Shown piece after piece: positions 52,100 through 64,000 of a stretch of DNA of 64,000 nucleotides. Each line of letters opens with the position of its first letter. Positions within the stretch are counted from its first letter, which is position 1. Both the position numbers and the translations under genes were made by a program. The DNA is taken from assembly GCF_041146395.1 (NCBI RefSeq), contig NC_090989.1, positions 251,896,843-251,960,842 of the forward strand. The letters are read 5' to 3'. The DNA is from Eulemur rufifrons (Eukaryota > Chordata > Mammalia > Primates > Lemuridae). Under the pieces are notes generated by a model. The model was not told the origin of the DNA. It saw nothing but the letters and a program-made list of their open reading frames with translations, and did not search any database.

Positions 52100-55000
52100 T
52101 TGAAGCAAGTAAATGTATTTTACATTTAACATGCTGAATGAGGAAACCCCTGCCTATTATGAGGGTTGCTCCTCTGGCTCTGCACGGCTACAAATCTTTA
52201 TAGAGAGTGCCTGGGAAAAGAGGTTCACCCAGCTTCCTTCTCCTTTCTTATTTCTCCACAGCTCCTGCTGTGGAGCAACCCCTCCTCCTCTTACTCCCAC
52301 CACATTGCCCTTATAAATAATCCCGCTGCATTGTAAGCAGGTGCTCTGCAGAGAATGGGTGTGTCTTGCACACATACATTCCAAGCTGCCCACATACGTC
52401 TTACTGCCTGACAAACACTTCTAGACAGCCTACTTTTACCCAAAGACAAATTCTGGTTGTCACGGTTTTCATTTCCTCCAGTTCATTTAGTCAGATGGCC
52501 CTATTCTACCTACTCTATCTTCCTCTCCTGCTGGAATTCACCGTCACCTACTCCTGTCCCCTGAGGTTTTTTCCAAGCCTTCCCTAGATACCACAGATTC
52601 TCTGACAGTCACATCATTCTTGGGACAACATCTTTTTATTCTCTTTTTATCTTTGTAGGGAGGCAGAAAACCCCAGTTCCATACAGTGAGTATGTCTCTC
52701 TTTGTACACTGGGGCCAAAGAAGTAATAATTGGGTATGATTTGCAGGATCTTTGCAATTTGATTTCCTTTTAACTCACTCTTCCTCCTAGGACTTCTTCC
52801 AGCACAGGAGAGGCCAGGTGTTTCTCACCAGGCATTTGTTTGTACCCAGCACTAATCACTACCACTTGTTTCTCTAGAAATTTGAGCTGATTTTAATTTC
52901 TCAGACGCCCCAGGTGCACATCTCAGATATTTTAGCACACTCACTTTTAATCAAAGTGTCTTTTGTATACAGGTTTGATTCTCTCCATTAAGCAGTAAGG
53001 GTTTTAGCCTCACTCTTAAAGCTTAATTCTGTTGTGTCTTCACAGTTTATTGTCAAAATCAAAGCCATATCAATTCAAAATGACCTGGGGTCTTGTTTGG
53101 ATTTTGATGGTTTCCTTTCAATGGTTCTACTCAACATTTTCTGCCCTTACAGGTATAAAGTGGTCTAGAAAATTGAACTCTCTCAGGTAAAAGGAATTAC
53201 CGTGCTCCAAGAGCCTGTGGTCAGGACTAGAAAGTGTTGTTTGTTTGTTTGTTTTTATGTTTATTTGTTTTGCTGGTACGTGTCAGCTTCAGTCTTCATA
53301 GAAATTCCTTTAAGGATAAATTCCCGAAACCATTGCAATGGTATCATTAACAATTAAGAAAGCTTAATGGTGATTTTTGGTATCCTTACAGAGAATAATG
53401 GGTTGTAGCAGACCTAGGGTGTATTAGGAGGTGTCTGTGGTTAGTTTGCTGAGTCACTCTTAGTCAGTCAGTTTACTTATAGAGTAACCCTCCTAACTGG
53501 CTGGCCTTTGTCAATAACTCTTATTACATCATCTCAAAAAGCCAATGAGAACCAAATGCATACCATTGATTTCCCTCTAATGAATCATTCGTGAAAAAGT
53601 AAATTTAGTATGTTTATTCCAGATCTCCTAATAAGTGCTTCTTAACTTTTTTTTCAATCTATGCCTTCTTCCTGATAAACACAAAAGTCTCATGACTGTT
53701 CCCTAAGATTTCTGATATAACTTCTGGAAGGAGGCTGCCCCCAATATTTGGAGAACTAGTACCTTCTATATATCCCCAGGAACCAAGAGGATACTATCAA
53801 TCTCTTCTTGGGGTCACAGTCAAAAAATCTGAAAAACATAACACTGAAGGTTTCTAAGGAAAACCTAGTGGTTCTGGAAAATGTAATTGCTTATAATAAA
53901 AATATGCCATGAAGGTTTGTGTGTCAATTGTGCATTTTCCCTCTGAGTATGCCTCTCACTGTAAGTTGGGGACTTGCCTTGCCACCTGACCTTAGAGCAC
54001 AGCTGTTGCCATGAGGCATGTGGCAGTGTCTGGGGACTACAGGCCCAGCCTCTTCAAGAACCTCCCTGGCCCAAAGCCTCAGCAAAGACTTAAACATACA
54101 GACACACTCTCCTCTCCAGCCTTGCCCCCACCCTGGCTGGATATCCTCATTAGGTCACAGGAACTTTTAAAAGAATATGAAAAAGAACATGAGCATTCTA
54201 AGTGCTTAAGACTATATGCTCCAAACACGCTCATTATCAGATAGAGAACTGAAGCCCAAAGCAGTATGCAGCATTTTCTGGGTCACAGAACAGCAAATCC
54301 AAAACTAAAACAAGTCACCGGGTTGCCAACCCTAAGATTTATTATATAATTAACGTGCAATGTAGGAAAATTGGAAAATACAGGTTAACATATGCAAATA
54401 TGTTTAAAAAATATGCAAAATACATATATGCCTTCTTTCTTATAAAAATTAGGTCATAACATGAGCATTTTGGTAACTTTTTTATTAATATATTCACATT
54501 TTTCAATGCCTTTCCACATCAGTAAATATACTTTTCCCTTAAATACTTTTCATGTTTAGTCTACCATGGTACCATAATTTAACCATTCTCCTATTGTCCA
54601 ATATTTGTTTCCAGTTGAGGGAGAATAAAAAGGATTTTTTAATCACAATTTTTAATTAATTTATTTTTTTATTTTGGGAATAAAAGGTCTTCCTTTTAAT
54701 TACAATTTATTATTAAATATGCACTGGGGCATGAATACCTTAAGTGATTTCCTGAATTTGCTTAGTCAATCTTTCCTCAATAAATCTCCTTTGCCACTGT
54801 CCTTTAAAACAGTATTGAGTATTTAAAGTAAATGATCCTTAGTCATATACTTCGATTTTACAAACAAATTTGCAAATGGGGGCAGGAGGGAGTGATTCTT
54901 TCTTATCAGTCAGTTTATAAATTCAGGAATATCTGGTCTTTTGCCCTGTATGGAAAAATAAAAGAAAAAAAAATTCAGGAGTATGGGTTTCCTTGGTAAC

Positions 55001-55145
55001 AAGATGGCAGGCCAAGCGCCAGGGCAAGGTAGGAATTTGCATCATTGTGGTGCATACAAGCAGCGTTTCTGAAAAGAAGATATGGCTGTCATCAGACATT
55101 ATGTGTATTAAGGTTTTATTTTAAAAAGCAAAAAGAATCCTCCAC
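52100..55145. other. PHF24 intron 1 repeat-poor stretch
   Basis: About 3 kb without a repeat I can name, apart from a (GTTT)n run at about 53235-53275 and an AT-rich part at 54330-54720. As the longest repeat-poor stretch of the window it is a candidate place for regulatory sequence, without direct evidence. Confidence 0.35.
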
Positions 55146-55149
55146 AATT

Positions 55150-55640
55150 AATTAATTAATTGGAAAATGTTTATTAAGCATCTATTCTGTTCCAGACACA
55201 TTGCTAGGCAGTGGAGATAGGGACTGTGCAGGATGAAACAGTCTAATAGAGGAAACTGACATTGATCAGATAATTATCCAGTTGAGTATATAATGATGCA
55301 GACAAGCGCCCCGGAGCAAGAGCACGGTTCTGTGAGCGCCCAGCCCTGGACCAGAGCCAGCAGTGATCGCCCTGAGGAAGTGATACTTGAGCTGAGCTCT
55401 GATAGATCAATAAGCACTAATCAAGTGGGGAGGAATGTTCAAAGGGCCCAAAAATAGAGGGAGCGTGCAAGTAAAGCATGAGAGAAGGCCAGTGTGGTTG
55501 GAACACAGAATAAAGAAGGGAGCCAGACCTTGCTGGGCCTCTTAGGCCACAGAAAGAGACCGATTTGGGCAACTTTATCCTGATAGACTTTATTCTTAAA
55601 ACATGGAAAAGTTTGAAGCAGAGGATGATGTGACACCTGA
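55150..55640 (+). repeat. Ancient interspersed repeat, family not named
   Basis: Same type as 18190-18680: ttattaagcatctattctgttccagacac, ttgctaggcagtggagatagg, ctgaggaagtgatacttgagctgagctctg, gagaaggccagtgtggttgg, ctcttaggccacagaaag and tttgaagcagaggatgatgtgaca in the order expected for a mammal-wide repeat I cannot name. Confidence 0.6.
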
Positions 55641-55649
55641 GTGTCCCAG

Positions 55650-56835
55650 AGACATCTTTAATTCAACATGTATAAAAATCCAATGTAATTATCCCTCTTT
55701 TCTTATTTCCCAATTTCTGTAACTGGCACTACCATTCTTCTAATTAGTTAAACTGCCCTCTCTCCCTTTATCCTTCATCCAATGAGTTATCAATTTATTA
55801 CTAAATTTTCCATAATTCTATTTCCATGGTAACATACAGTCAATATCATTCCTGCTATTATTTCAGTTCAAACCCTCTACCTCTTGCGTGGACTATTACA
55901 GTAGACCTTGAATTGGCCCTACCTCTCCTCCTACCCACTGTCACCTTCTCCCCAAAACCAACTGAGTACAACTTCCTACTCATCCTTCAAGGTCTGCTTT
56001 GACCCTCAGTAGTGTGGTCTCACCTTCCTTTAGGTACCCCCAGCGCTTTGTATGACTTCTTTGAATTCTGATAGTAAGTAGCTTGAGTGGTGAGACTGTT
56101 CTCCTGTCTTCTATTTCCTATAATGGGCAGTTAGTGCCTCGCACATGCTCTCCCCATTCCATAAGCCTTGATTAGAATGGATCGAGAGCAAGGCCAAATG
56201 GACTCTCTGCTCCAGTTAGAAAAAGCATTCCCCAGCTGACATGCAGTGTGCCACGTCCTGCCTTCACTTTCCAATGCTGTACTCCGCTACTGCAGAGAAG
56301 GGCGGGGATAACGTTACTTTTTAACCTATGAAGGATATGGACCTTTCTTGAACAATTCAGAAAAAGCAGAAAAGGAATTTGGGAGTGACATTAGTGAACC
56401 CTTAGAAGTACCTTAGAGCCTGTAATAGGCCAGTTGCCTGTGATAAACAAATCCACAAAGAGGCGGAGCTACTAATTAGATGGGCAAAGAAGTGTTTGTG
56501 TGACCTTGACCACATGGATAGGGGTGGCAGAGTTTCCTTACTACCTGCTTCAGGAATCCTCAAAAATAGGAATTCATTCACTCTGACTTAAAAAGTAGGC
56601 ATTTGATGAGGATTATCACTGGAGGGATTGTGCACAGCACTTACAGGAGGAGCTTTCCTGCAGAAGGCCTGAAACGCGTTGCTGCCAGCATGCTTTAAGC
56701 CTTGAGTCTTCTTGTGGAGTAGAGGAAGACTTTGGGCTCTGAAGTCTCCAACTATTTCAAAGTAGCAGAGGTGTGGGACCCCTGGACCAAACTGGCTTTA
56801 GCACAGGAAGGAAGACAGAGATACCATTTCATACA
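55650..56835. other. PHF24 intron 1 stretch, nothing assigned
   Basis: About 1.2 kb. Parts (56000-56160) resemble a worn L2, but I cannot defend it. No exon signal beyond chance. Confidence 0.3.
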
Positions 56836-56839
56836 CGTA

Positions 56840-57025
56840 GAGTGCTTTCCAGGTTACTAAGCACCGTTAAGCCCACTTCTTATGTTATCCTCATGACAGC
56901 GCCGTGAAGTGGGCTGGGCAAGTGGCCTTCATTCCGTAGATGGGAAAAGCAAAGTCACAGGGCCAGTTGGAAGTAGAACCAGGGTCTTCTGACTTAACAT
57001 GTGCTCTGTCCACTGAACCATGCTA
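56840..57025 (-). repeat. MIR SINE just upstream of PHF24 coding exon 1
   Basis: Reverse MIR: agagtgctttccaggttactaagcacc, ttatgttatcctcatgacagc, gtagatgggaaaagcaaagtcacagggcc, agaaccagggtcttctgac. It lies about 120 bp upstream of the splice acceptor. Confidence 0.75.
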
Positions 57026-57113
57026 CTGAGTTCTAGAAGCGGGAGAGACTATTTAATAGCTCCTTCCACTTAAGTTGAAACTGATTGGCCTGACACGCTC
57101 AGCCATTGGCTGA

Positions 57114-63990
<6,877 letters not shown>

Positions 63991-64000
63991 TGAGTAGACA

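Overview
The window is nuclear DNA from a primate, most probably a lemur or other strepsirrhine. Most of its many Alu copies carry an AT-rich stretch in the linker between the two arms that I associate with strepsirrhine Alus. Two L1 fragments carry a 3' end that I also associate with lemurs. Old mammalian repeats (MIR, L2, L1M, MaLR, ERV-L, Tigger, MER20) fill most of the rest. Nothing looks bacterial or viral apart from decayed endogenous retroelements.

Only two protein-coding genes can be supported, one at each edge, both running out of the window. At the left edge, on the minus strand, are the first four coding exons of a SPATA31F (FAM205-type) gene: 2608-2465, 1974-1929, 1394-1334 and 300-1. 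All have GT/AG borders, matching phases and an open frame. At the right edge, on the plus strand, is PHF24 (KIAA1045, GINRIP). It has a CpG-island promoter and non-coding first exon near 45.1-45.68 kb, then six coding exons between 57147 and 63989; the last coding exon lies outside. From memory, the same two neighbours lie on human 9p13.3.

The 42 kb between them is intergenic and made largely of nested repeats. From left to right: Alus and an L1 3' end (3.8-5.1 kb); an AluJ and an Alu nested in a MaLR LTR (6.7-7.9 kb); an L1 ORF2 fragment (7.9-9.0 kb); an L1 fragment split by a possible solo LTR with 36-bp tandem repeats (11.7-13.1 kb); a reverse L1 with two Alus (14.9-16.5 kb); another L1 3' end split by a MaLR LTR (17.0-17.8 kb); and a reverse-strand ERV-L provirus with both LTRs, itself hit by MaLR LTRs (25.6-31.1 kb). 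Then come a Tigger-like DNA transposon holding a 195-bp hAT element (32.5-33.9 kb), a long L1 mosaic with a 113-bp tandem duplication (33.9-40.3 kb), and a MED6 retrocopy with a single nonsense codon (41.5-42.5 kb).

The two genes have no evident functional link. SPATA31-family genes are mainly testis-expressed. PHF24 is a neuronal protein with a PHD finger and EF-hand-like segments. I found no tRNA, rRNA, CRISPR array or unknown multi-gene system. The most useful results are the exon-level models of the two genes, the tandem splice acceptor in PHF24, the MED6 retrocopy, the ERV-L provirus and the paired 195-bp hAT elements. Repeat family names rest on recognition by eye, and their ends are approximate unless a target-site duplication is given.
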